DNA of 64,000 bases from Caldicoprobacter guelmensis (GTDB lineage: Bacteria > Bacillota > Clostridia > Caldicoprobacterales > Caldicoprobacteraceae), in contig NZ_JAFBDW010000003.1 of the NCBI RefSeq assembly GCF_016908415.1, forward strand, positions 62,001 to 126,000, read 5' to 3'. Numbering within the stretch: position 1 is the stretch's first letter; each line of letters opens with the position of its first letter. Both the position numbers and the translations under genes were made by a program. The notes below the pieces were generated by a model. It was not told the origin of the DNA. It searched no databases and was given only the letters and a program-made list of their open reading frames with translations. Shown here piece after piece: positions 18,447 through 25,623 of the stretch.

Positions 18447-19163
18447 TCATTCAACAGATTTGCCCATCAGCCGATTGAGTATCTCCTGATATGCCTCCTC
18501 AACATTGCCCAGATCCCTTCTAAATCTGTCTTTATCGAGCTTCTCGCCTGTACGGGTATCCCAGAAACGGCAAGTATCGGGCGATATCTCATCGGCCAGT
18601 ATGACTTCACCGTTGAAACGGCCGAATTCCAGCTTGAAATCGATAAGCTCCACATTGACATCTTTGAGATAATCCGATAAGATTTGGTTCACCTTAAGCG
18701 ACATATTGGCGATCTTGTCCATCTCTTCTTTGGTAGCCAGCTCCATGGCATATATGTGATACTCATTAACCATTGGGTCGCCCAGCTCATCGTTTTTGTA
18801 ACAGTATTCGAGGACAGTAGTCTTAAGCTTTGTACCCTCGGGAAGCCCCAAACGCTTGGAAAGGCTGCCAGCAGCCCTGTTGCGCACGATGACTTCTACA
18901 GGTATTATCTGAACTTTCTTCACAAGGGTCTCCCTATCGTTCAGTTCTTGTACGTAATGGGTGGGAATGCCACGCTTTTCAAGAAGCTGAAACAGGTGGT
19001 TGGAAACCTTGTTGTTGACTACGCCTTTTCCGACAATAGTACCCCTCTTCAATCCATTGAAAGCCGTAGCATCATCCTTGTACTCTACAATGACATAGTT
19101 TGGGTCATCTGTGGCATACACCTTTTTGGCCTTACCTTCATAAAGCTGCTCAAGCTTTTTCAC
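18447..19163 (-). CDS. purC: SAICAR synthetase
   Basis: Joins CAIR with aspartate using ATP. 238 residues. Motifs: LYEGKAKKVY, DDATAFNGLKRG, EVIVRNRAAGSLSKRLG, LIDFKLEFGR, DEISPDTCRFWD. GTG 19163 is the likely start, with AAAGGAGGTT just upstream inside the end of purE. The genes overlap by 14 bp, so they are coupled. The frame is open to 19202 but those residues have no counterpart. Confidence 0.96.
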   Translation of the reverse strand: MKKLEQLYEGKAKKVYATDDPNYVIVEYKDDATAFNGLKRGTIVGKGVVNNKVSNHLFQLLEKRGIPTHYVQELNDRETLVKKVQIIPVEVIVRNRAAGSLSKRLGLPEGTKLKTTVLEYCYKNDELGDPMVNEYHIYAMELATKEEMDKIANMSLKVNQILSDYLKDVNVELIDFKLEFGRFNGEVILADEISPDTCRFWDTRTGEKLDKDRFRRDLGNVEEAYQEILNRLMGKSVE

Positions 19164-19656
19164 GGCACATAACCTCCTTTTGAAGCTTTTGGTCCTGTTC
19201 AAGTACCTGCTGGGCCATGTGTTGTTTGTATTCTTTCAGCTTATCGGCCAGGTAGCTGTAACGCAAAGCCAGCATCTGTACGGCCAGCAGTGCGGCATTC
19301 TCACTCCCGTTAATGGCCACCGTCGCAACCGGCACACCAGACGGCATCTGGACGATAGACAATAGCGAATCCAATCCATCCAGGGTAGAAGATTTAACAG
19401 GCAAACCGATGACCGGCAGAGTGGTATAAGCCGCTAAGACCCCCGGCAGATGAGCTGCCTTACCGGCAGCGGCTATCAATACCTCTATGCCGTTTTTCTC
19501 TGCATCCTGAGCATACCGGGCAGCTTCAACGGGCGTACGGTGAGCCGAAAGCACACGCATCTCCACTTCTATCCCAAAACCTTCTAAAACCTTTTTAGCG
19601 CCGTTTACCACTTCCAAATCCGATATGCTTCCCATTATAATTCCGACTTTAGGCAT
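19150..19656 (-). CDS. purE: N5-carboxyaminoimidazole ribonucleotide mutase
   Basis: Converts N5-CAIR to CAIR. 168 residues. Core motifs: VGIIMGSISDLEV, VLSAHRTPVEAARYA (catalytic His), AAAGKAAHLPGVLAAYTTLPVIGLPV. It has a charged C-terminal extension of about 20 residues beyond the usual end, overlapping purC. Two ATGs (19662, 19656) follow a GAGGAGGAGG site; 19656 gives the canonical MPKVGIIMGS. First gene of the purine operon, behind a leader of about 190 nt. Class I PurE needs purK, which is not in this window. Confidence 0.95.
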   Translation of the reverse strand: MPKVGIIMGSISDLEVVNGAKKVLEGFGIEVEMRVLSAHRTPVEAARYAQDAEKNGIEVLIAAAGKAAHLPGVLAAYTTLPVIGLPVKSSTLDGLDSLLSIVQMPSGVPVATVAINGSENAALLAVQMLALRYSYLADKLKEYKQHMAQQVLEQDQKLQKEVMCREKA

Positions 19657-19846
19657 CTGCATCCTCCTCCTCGCTATCACATATGCCGCCGCTTCAGCCT
19701 TGCTTATCATATACTGCGACGTGCACTTCAGCATCCCTATCACGGATGTATAGACAGGATCAACCTTTATAATCTATATACCTATTAAAACAAAGAAAAG
19801 TGCAATACAATGCTACTCAAAAATATCATTCGCTCTTTTTAATATT

Positions 19847-19875
19847 ATATTAACAGAATCCAAATCTAATGTCAA
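19847..19875 (-). promoter_or_regulatory. Sigma-A promoter of the purine operon
   Basis: TTGACA (19870-19875), a 17-nt spacer and TAATAT (19847-19852) on the minus strand, about 190 nt upstream of purE and directly downstream of the PurBox-like hairpin. Confidence 0.8.
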
Positions 19876-19876
19876 C

Positions 19877-19922
19877 AAAAAAACGAACGTTTGGCAAAAT
19901 TAAATATCAAACGTTCGTTTTT
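19877..19922 (-). promoter_or_regulatory. PurR-type inverted operator doubling as larC terminator
   Basis: Perfect 15-bp inverted arms, AAAAACGAACGTTTG (19879-19893) and CAAACGTTCGTTTTT (19908-19922), with a 14-nt loop. On the minus strand seven Ts follow, making an intrinsic terminator for larC2, whose stop codon lies in the first arm. Each arm holds the CGAAC core of Firmicute PurBoxes, inverted with 24 nt between cores, immediately upstream of the purE -35 box, where PurR binds in Bacillus. Confidence 0.7.
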
Positions 19923-20365
19923 GTAACTTTTGGCCGTATATTCATTTTAGAAAACTCCCTCATGGTCACATCGTATACCTCTCTCAAGGGAACACCATGA
20001 ATTGTAGCTGCAAGCCTGCAGTCCTCGTATTCGGGAGATGCCTTGAATATTCCCTCTCCGTAGGCCATCTTAACCCGGATATCGCCGTAAGGGGTATTCA
20101 CCTTCACCAATTGCCTTTCTAGCTTCTTTCTATATGCACTGTAGCTCCGCACCCCCAGGGTGGTGGTCTCCTTAAGCAGTATTTCTTCCAGCTTCTCCTG
20201 TTCTTGCGGATAGCACAGCACGCTCACCGTAACCCCGGGCCGATTCTTCTTCATGTAAACGGGAGTATACCACACATCAAGGGCATTATGCTTAAACAGC
20301 TCTTCCATTAAAAACCCCAAAAACTCGCCACTCATATCGTCTATGTTGGCCTCGATAATCTTCAC
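19907..20365 (-). CDS. larC2: LarC C-terminal part (LarC2), read by frameshift from larC1
   Basis: About 152 residues (IIEANIDDMSGEFLG...LREVYDVTMREFSKM) matching the C-terminal CTP-binding domain of the nickel insertase LarC. LarC inserts Ni into the pyridinium-thiocarboxylate mononucleotide cofactor. The frame is -1 relative to larC1 and is continuous with it from the A7 tract before the larC1 stop. The GTG at 20365 is a poor independent start because GGGGAGGAG abuts it with no spacing. As in Lactobacillus plantarum, full LarC is probably made by -1 frameshifting (family knowledge). Confidence 0.85.
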   Translation of the reverse strand: MKIIEANIDDMSGEFLGFLMEELFKHNALDVWYTPVYMKKNRPGVTVSVLCYPQEQEKLEEILLKETTTLGVRSYSAYRKKLERQLVKVNTPYGDIRVKMAYGEGIFKASPEYEDCRLAATIHGVPLREVYDVTMREFSKMNIRPKVTKTNV

Positions 20366-20382
20366 CTCCTCCCCAGGAGACT

Positions 20383-20394
20383 CTATTTTTTTAA
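20383..20394 (-). promoter_or_regulatory. Probable -1 ribosomal frameshift site in larC
   Basis: Minus strand TTA AAA AAA TAG. A one-base backward slip on the seven As replaces the stop with ATA GAG TCT CCT ... GTG AAG ATT ATC, entering the larC2 frame and adding IESPGEEVK before IIEANIDDM. Fused product about 470 residues. Confidence 0.7.
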
Positions 20395-21330
20395 GGCCTC
20401 ACCCCAACACACCCTAAGGCAGTTGGGCACCCTATAATCCCTCTTCCCCAAGCCGTATCCAATTTTCTCTATAACCATGGATGGAAACTCCACAAACTCA
20501 CGGCATAAAGCTGAAAGTATTGCAGCACCGGTGGGAGTAACCAGTTCGCCCTGAGCATTTTTGGAATAAACGGGTACCCCTTTCAGCAGTTCCAGAGTGG
20601 CAGGGGCAGGTACAGGGAATATCCCGTGCTGGCACTTTACAAACCCTCCGCCTACATTTACAGGGGATGCCATAATGACATCTGGCTTCAGCATGTCTAT
20701 GCAGATGGCAGTCCCTACGATGTCGACAATGGAGTCCACCGCTCCCACTTCGTGAAAGTGAACCTGGTCATAGGGAATGCCGTGAATCTTACCTTCGGCC
20801 GTGGCTAGCTTCTCGAATATCTTCAAAGCAATGTCCTTTACATTTCGTGATAAAGCGCTGTTTTCGATGAGGTCTTTTATCTCGCAGAAGCTTCTCTGAA
20901 CGCCACCTACGCTGTGAGAATGAGAATGAACATGGGTGTCACTGTGTACATGGGAATGTCGGTGAGTATGGTCAGAAAGATGGTGGTAAGAATGATGGCC
21001 CGAGCGTTGATGCTCTCTTTCAAGCTCTGTCCTTTCGCTTTCAGGCTGTAAAACTTCAGCTCCTTCGCCGTGATGCATACCATCAACTTCACTATGGTGA
21101 TGATCCACATCATGACCTTCACTGTTAGAATGAAGAACTCTAACCGTCACATCCAGCCCCGTAATTCCTCTTTTGATGCCTTTTTTTATTTGAATATCAT
21201 ATTCTTTATTAAGTCCCAATTTATCAAGTTCGTTCAAAAATGCCTGCTGATCCAATCCCAAATCCAGCAGCGCCCCCAATGTCATATCGCCGCTTATACC
21301 AGAAAAACAATCAAAATACAGTATCTTCAT
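20383..21330 (-). CDS. larC1: Nickel pincer cofactor biosynthesis protein LarC1
   Basis: 315 residues. N-terminal MKILYFDCFSGISGDM is the conserved LarC start; HFHEVGAVDSIVDIVG and TPTGAAIL follow. Between residues 67 and 139 lies a His-rich insert with 21 histidines, a probable Ni store. It ends in ...GEALKK with TAG directly after AAAAAAA. ATG 21330 follows GGGGGAAT. With larB it belongs to the nickel-pincer nucleotide pathway used by LarA-type racemases and epimerases. Confidence 0.92.
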   Translation of the reverse strand: MKILYFDCFSGISGDMTLGALLDLGLDQQAFLNELDKLGLNKEYDIQIKKGIKRGITGLDVTVRVLHSNSEGHDVDHHHSEVDGMHHGEGAEVLQPESERTELEREHQRSGHHSYHHLSDHTHRHSHVHSDTHVHSHSHSVGGVQRSFCEIKDLIENSALSRNVKDIALKIFEKLATAEGKIHGIPYDQVHFHEVGAVDSIVDIVGTAICIDMLKPDVIMASPVNVGGGFVKCQHGIFPVPAPATLELLKGVPVYSKNAQGELVTPTGAAILSALCREFVEFPSMVIEKIGYGLGKRDYRVPNCLRVCWGEALKK

Positions 21331-21405
21331 TGGAATTCCCCCTTTTCCATCTATGAAATCTGTTTTACCACTTTACTTTAAAGCTCCTATAATCAACTCT
21401 GCATA

Positions 21406-21430
21406 CAAAAACACCGAGGAACCCCTCGGT
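21406..21430 (-). terminator. Terminator/attenuator between larB and larC
   Basis: ACCGAGG/CCTCGGT stem of 7 bp with a 4-nt loop followed by GTTTTTG on the minus strand, just after larB. It would reduce read-through into larC. Confidence 0.6.
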
Positions 21431-21443
21431 ATAACAAAATTTG

Positions 21444-22205
21444 CTATGATTGCTGTGCCAAGCGATTTATTAAACTTGCCATGTATCCCGCACCAAAGCC
21501 ATTATCTATATTTACCACCGCCACCCCACTGGCACAGCTATTGAGCATTGTAAGCAACGCCGAAAGCCCGCCAAAGTTGGCGCCATATCCTACGCTGGTG
21601 GGAACAGCAATGACGGGTTTATCCACCAGACCTCCTACTACGCTGGCTAATGCCCCTTCCATGCCGGCCACCGCTATTATCACGTTGGCCTCGTTGAGGG
21701 TTTTAAGGTGAGCCAGCAGCCTATGCAGCCCTGCCACACCAACGTCGTACACCCTTTCCACTTTATTGCCCAAAACCTCTGCGGTGATAGCCGCCTCTTC
21801 GGCAACCGGCAAATCAGAAGTACCTGCACTCACAACGGCTATCTTACCCTTTGTTACAGGCACCTCGCTTCTTTTCACCACAACAATTCGGGCTATCTCG
21901 TGATACTCGGCATCAGGTGCCACCTCTTTAACTGTCTGATATACCTCATGATTTGCACGGGTGGCAAGGATGTTTCTGTTGCCCCTGGCCATCATTCTTT
22001 CTACAATGGCCTTCACGTGTTCGGGCCTTTTACCTTGGCAGTATATCACTTCGGGATAGCCGTTTCGGAGCTGGCGGTGGTGGTCTACCTTGGCAAAGCC
22101 AAGGTCTTCAAACGGCAGATACTTTAAAGCATCAATAGCCTGCTCAACCGTACACCGTCCTTCTTTAACGTCCTCAAGCACGGCCTTAAGGCGCTCAACA
22201 TCCAT
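21444..22205 (-). CDS. larB: Nickel pincer cofactor biosynthesis protein LarB
   Basis: 253 residues. The N-terminal region is LarB-specific (PEVIYCQGKRPEHV, ILATRANHEV). The C-terminal domain is PurE-like (VVSAGTSDLPVAEEAA, VAGMEGALASVVGGLVDKPVIAVPTS, GYGANFGGLSALL). LarB carboxylates nicotinic acid adenine dinucleotide and hydrolyses it to the dicarboxylated mononucleotide, the first step of the Ni-pincer cofactor (family knowledge). ATG 22205 is preceded by GAAAGGGG. LarE and LarA are not in the window. Note the PurE-like fold next to a purine operon. Confidence 0.93.
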   Translation of the reverse strand: MDVERLKAVLEDVKEGRCTVEQAIDALKYLPFEDLGFAKVDHHRQLRNGYPEVIYCQGKRPEHVKAIVERMMARGNRNILATRANHEVYQTVKEVAPDAEYHEIARIVVVKRSEVPVTKGKIAVVSAGTSDLPVAEEAAITAEVLGNKVERVYDVGVAGLHRLLAHLKTLNEANVIIAVAGMEGALASVVGGLVDKPVIAVPTSVGYGANFGGLSALLTMLNSCASGVAVVNIDNGFGAGYMASLINRLAQQS

Positions 22206-22275
22206 AACTTTTTCCCCTTTCAGACCAAAACATCATAGATAAACGCTCAACAACCGGCACAGCATAACGCAATCA

Positions 22276-23742
22276 TCACACGCCAGTGCTGTAGTTGGGC
22301 GCTTCCTTGGTGATATAGATGTCATGGGGATGGCTCTCCTTAAGTCCAGCACTGGTAATTTTGATAAACTTGGCATTTTTCCTCAGCTCTTCAATGGTAC
22401 GGGCCCCACAGTATCCCATCCCCGCCCTTAAACCGCCCATGAGCTGATACACCGTATCAGCCAGCGGCCCTTTGAAGGGTACACGCCCCTCAACGCCCTC
22501 GGGCACAAACTTTTTAGCATCTTCCTGGAAATAGCGGTCCTTGCTGCCTGCAGCCATAGCGCCAAGCGAACCCATACCGCGGTACACTTTAAAGCGCCTA
22601 CCCTGATAGAGCTCAGTCTCGCCTGGGCTTTCTTCGGTACCAGCCAAAAGGTTACCCACCATTACCACACTGGCTCCCGCGGCTATGGCCTTAACGATGT
22701 CGCCCGAATATTTAATTCCTCCATCGGCTATGATGGGAATATCGTATTTATCAGCTTCCTCAGCGCATTCCATTATGGCAGTAATCTGAGGAACCCCTAC
22801 ACCTGCGATAACGCGTGTGGTACATATCGAGCCAGGCCCTATGCCCACTTTGACGCAATCCGCACCTGCTTCTATCAGTTCACGGGTTGCCTCAGCCGTT
22901 GCCACATTGCCGGCAATGACTGGCAGGTCGGGGAACTTCTTCTTGATCTGCTTCACCATGTTGATAACTCCAACAGAATGGCCATGGGCAGTATCCACCA
23001 CTATGACATCTACTTTGGCCGCTACCAGCGCTTCCACGCGTTCTAAGGTATCGCGAGCGATACCAACAGCAGCCCCCACCAAAAGGCGGCCATTCTTATC
23101 TTTAGCAGAATTGGGATACTTGATGGCCTTTTCTATGTCTTTAATAGTAATTAAGCCCTTGAGCATCCCCTTTTCATCCACTATTGGGAGCTTCTCAATC
23201 TTGTATTTCCTCAGTATCTCCTTGGCCTGTTCAAGGGTTGTCCCTTCAGGAGCTGTAATAAGGTTTTCAGATGTCATCACTTCGCGTATTTTCTTCGAAA
23301 AATCTGTCTCAAAGCGTATATCCCTGTTGGTTATTATCCCTACAAGTTTGCCGTTTTCAGTGATGGGAACGCCTGAAATGTGGTATTTCTCCATGAGAGC
23401 CACAGCGTCCGAAACCAAATGATCTGGCGAGAGATAGAAAGGATCTACTATAACGCCGTGCTCAGAACGCTTCACCTTGTCCACTTGCTCGGCCTGTTCC
23501 TCTATGGACATGTTCTTATGAATGATTCCTATGCCACCCTCTCTGGCTATGGCGATGGCCATCCTGGCCTCGGTAACGGTGTCCATAGCCGCACTGGCAA
23601 GGGGTATATTAAGGGTGATGGTTTTGGTAAGCCTGGTCCGTAAGTCCACATCCTTTGGGAGAACTTCCGACCTTTGAGGAACCAGCAGTACGTCATCAAA
23701 CGTCAAACCCTCACCAATAATTTTACTGCTAATGGCTAACAC
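22276..23742 (-). CDS. guaB: IMP dehydrogenase
   Basis: Oxidises IMP to XMP with NAD+, the entry to GMP. 488 residues. The catalytic TIM barrel is split by two CBS domains (about 95-205: YHISGVPITENGKLVGIIT, KIEKLPIVDEKGMLKGLIT). The catalytic loop GPGSICTTRVIAGVG carries the active cysteine, and the flap KFVPEGVEGRVPFKG follows. The GTG start at 23742 is preceded by AGGGAAGGGA. It is the promoter-proximal gene of the guaB-larB-larC group. Confidence 0.97.
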   Translation of the reverse strand: MLAISSKIIGEGLTFDDVLLVPQRSEVLPKDVDLRTRLTKTITLNIPLASAAMDTVTEARMAIAIAREGGIGIIHKNMSIEEQAEQVDKVKRSEHGVIVDPFYLSPDHLVSDAVALMEKYHISGVPITENGKLVGIITNRDIRFETDFSKKIREVMTSENLITAPEGTTLEQAKEILRKYKIEKLPIVDEKGMLKGLITIKDIEKAIKYPNSAKDKNGRLLVGAAVGIARDTLERVEALVAAKVDVIVVDTAHGHSVGVINMVKQIKKKFPDLPVIAGNVATAEATRELIEAGADCVKVGIGPGSICTTRVIAGVGVPQITAIMECAEEADKYDIPIIADGGIKYSGDIVKAIAAGASVVMVGNLLAGTEESPGETELYQGRRFKVYRGMGSLGAMAAGSKDRYFQEDAKKFVPEGVEGRVPFKGPLADTVYQLMGGLRAGMGYCGARTIEELRKNAKFIKITSAGLKESHPHDIYITKEAPNYSTGV

Positions 23743-23796
23743 TCCCTTCCCTAAAACTTTGCAATCAAATGATAGCCCCTCATGTAGTTAAAAGAT

Positions 23797-23826
23797 AGTC
23801 TATCAAAATTGTCGTTCCTCTGTCAA
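23797..23826 (-). promoter_or_regulatory. Probable guaB promoter
   Basis: Minus-strand TTGACA (23821-23826), 18-nt spacer, TAGACT (23797-23802), about 55 nt upstream of the guaB start. Confidence 0.55.
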
Positions 23827-23872
23827 CCCGCATTTTTTAAATAGTCATGGCTGGTTTAGCACGTCTAAAGCC

Positions 23873-24064
23873 TTACTTTATCCTTTCAATGATGACCTTG
23901 TGATCTACCAGATGTAGTTCTTTTAGCCTGGCTTTTATGATTTTCTTTTCCCCAAATATGTCTTCCAAAATAAGGCCCTCCTCCTGCGCAAAGATTTTGT
24001 CCACGTTTTCAAAATAAGGCTCTATCTTGTCACCATCTTTCAAATAAACCATTGCTTCACACAT
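23873..24064 (-). CDS. CooT-family nickel-binding protein
   Basis: 63-residue protein starting MCEAMVYL, the signature N-terminus of CooT-like Ni(II)-binding proteins in which Cys2 is a metal ligand. The rest is a small beta-barrel-like sequence (GLILEDIFGEKKIIKARLKEL). The ATG at 24064 is preferred over the GTG at 24073 because it places Cys at position 2. It overlaps the upstream DUF3842 gene by 8 bp. Its place two genes from larB/larC suggests delivery of nickel to the pincer cofactor system (inference). Confidence 0.8.
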   Translation of the reverse strand: MCEAMVYLKDGDKIEPYFENVDKIFAQEEGLILEDIFGEKKIIKARLKELHLVDHKVIIERIK

Positions 24065-24482
24065 TTTCCTCACTCTCCATTCGCTTTTTTATCCACTCAA
24101 TCACCTTTTCCATGGCGTGAGGGATAGGCTCGCTTACCGCCCCCACGATGGTAACGTTGCTCTTATGTATGGGTAAAAGCAACTTTGGGGCGGGGCTTGA
24201 CGCTATGGCTGCTGCCATGGCCGGAGTAAGTTCCCCCAACATCGAATTGGCCAACACAATGGCCAACGAACCGATTATCAAATCCACCTTATCCGCGTTA
24301 TATATAATAGCATTTTCACCGGTGGCCCCTTCATTGGCTCCCGCTTTGAGCATCTGGACGGTGGCCATAGCATTGGTACCCAGCGCCAGTATCTCTATGT
24401 TTTCCCCAAACTCCTTCCTCAGCCTTTCAGTTATATACTTTCCCATTCCTCCACCCTGTCCATCCACAACAGCAACCCTCAT
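24057..24482 (-). CDS. DUF3842 family protein
   Basis: 141 residues. MRVAVVDGQGGGMGKYI resembles a glycine-rich nucleotide loop; LALGTNAMATVQMLKAGANEGATGENAI and LLPIHKSNVTIVGAVSEPIPH are the conserved family blocks. Function undetermined. ATG 24482 follows GAGAGGTTGT; the open frame to 24602 is unsupported. Tight overlap with the CooT-like gene suggests a joint role in nickel handling (inference). Confidence 0.8.
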   Translation of the reverse strand: MRVAVVDGQGGGMGKYITERLRKEFGENIEILALGTNAMATVQMLKAGANEGATGENAIIYNADKVDLIIGSLAIVLANSMLGELTPAMAAAIASSPAPKLLLPIHKSNVTIVGAVSEPIPHAMEKVIEWIKKRMESEENV

Positions 24483-24651
24483 ACAACCTCTCCCGCTTTT
24501 ATACTCTAAAATCATTCCAAAGCTTTCTATGCAGGTAAGCCAGCAAACCATTTTGGCCTTCAGCCACACAGCTGAAAGCAAAATCCAGACCATCTCATGC
24601 ATTCTCCAGCAAACGGCAAATTATCTCGCCACGCCATAGGTAAAACCCGGA

Positions 24652-25512
24652 TCACATCATACATTCCCGGGCATAATAGAACAGATACTGCTGCGCAAAG
24701 CCCGCCAGCTGACCAAACTTCTGCCAGGCAAGCTCCTTCACCCCCCTGTTGTTGCCCGTACTGTCAGGATAAAACCGCTGCATCACCTTTTTAATCCACA
24801 CATCAACCGGAAAAGCCTCTGTCTTACCCATAGAAAATAATAGTACACAGTCAGCCACTTTAGGCCCAACCCCCGGACAGGCCATAAGGGCCTTATGCGC
24901 TTCTTTATAAGGTAAACCAGCAATTTTGTCCAACCGTATCTCGCCGCCACATACCATCTCGGCCGTCCTCTTTATATATTGCGCCCTATAGCCACATCCA
25001 CAAGCCACGAGCTCTTCAACAGACGCTCCAGCAAGGTCAGCCGGCATAGGAAATGTATAAAAATCTCTGCCCTTCCACTCTATCCTTTTCCCAAACCTGA
25101 CCGCCAGGTTTTCGATGGTCCGCTTAATCCTGGGTATGTTGTTATTGGCCGATATTATGAAGGAAATCAATGTCTCCCAGGGGTCCTGATTTAAAATGCG
25201 TATTCCCCAACCGTACTCCATTGCCTTCTCAAGCAAGGGGTCACGGGATAAAGCAGCTTTCACCTGACCGTAATCCCTATCCATGTCAAAATAGCGTTTC
25301 CAAAACGAATGATAATCCCTGACAGAGACATTTTCCAGCGATACATTCCCTCTGTCGTACGACACTCTTATTACCCTGCCGCCTGCAATCCCCACGTAGC
25401 CGATACCATCCCAATTCCACCTGAAAGCCTGTCCACATTCAAATATGTGCTGTGGGAAAAAGTCGTCTACACCTTTTAAAATTATCCCTCGGCTGGTTTG
25501 TACAATCTCCAA
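24652..25512 (-). CDS. ogg: 8-oxoguanine DNA glycosylase, OGG1/AlkA-like
   Basis: 286 residues. OGG N-terminal domain (HIFECGQAFRWNWDG...Y) followed by a HhH-GPD domain. In ALMACPGVGPKVADCVLLFS the lysine is the Schiff-base nucleophile, and in AFPVDVWIKKVM the aspartate is catalytic. It excises oxidised guanine. No Fe-S cysteine cluster, as expected for this branch. It stands alone between nfnB and the DUF3842 gene. Confidence 0.88.
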   Translation of the reverse strand: MEIVQTSRGIILKGVDDFFPQHIFECGQAFRWNWDGIGYVGIAGGRVIRVSYDRGNVSLENVSVRDYHSFWKRYFDMDRDYGQVKAALSRDPLLEKAMEYGWGIRILNQDPWETLISFIISANNNIPRIKRTIENLAVRFGKRIEWKGRDFYTFPMPADLAGASVEELVACGCGYRAQYIKRTAEMVCGGEIRLDKIAGLPYKEAHKALMACPGVGPKVADCVLLFSMGKTEAFPVDVWIKKVMQRFYPDSTGNNRGVKELAWQKFGQLAGFAQQYLFYYARECMM

Positions 25513-25623
25513 AGCACTACCACCTTTTTGATGATCGCAAATACTTTTTGCTACAAAAATCCACCAAAAAACAATTTACACTTTACCGCCGCTTTTTTCA
25601 AGACGGCGATAAAGTGCAAACCC

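Noticed and set aside
19657..19846. Purine riboswitch in the purE leader
   Set aside because: The conserved P1-L2-L3 elements of the guanine/adenine aptamer are not present; the PurBox-like hairpin is the better regulatory candidate.
20907..21122. Alternative-frame ORF in the larC1 His-rich region
   Set aside because: Overlaps the coding frame of larC1; the His codon repeats (CAC/CAT) generate long open shadow frames.
24483..24602. 40-residue N-terminal extension of the DUF3842 protein
   Set aside because: No similarity and no ribosome site; MRVAVVDGQGGG at 24482 is the family start.
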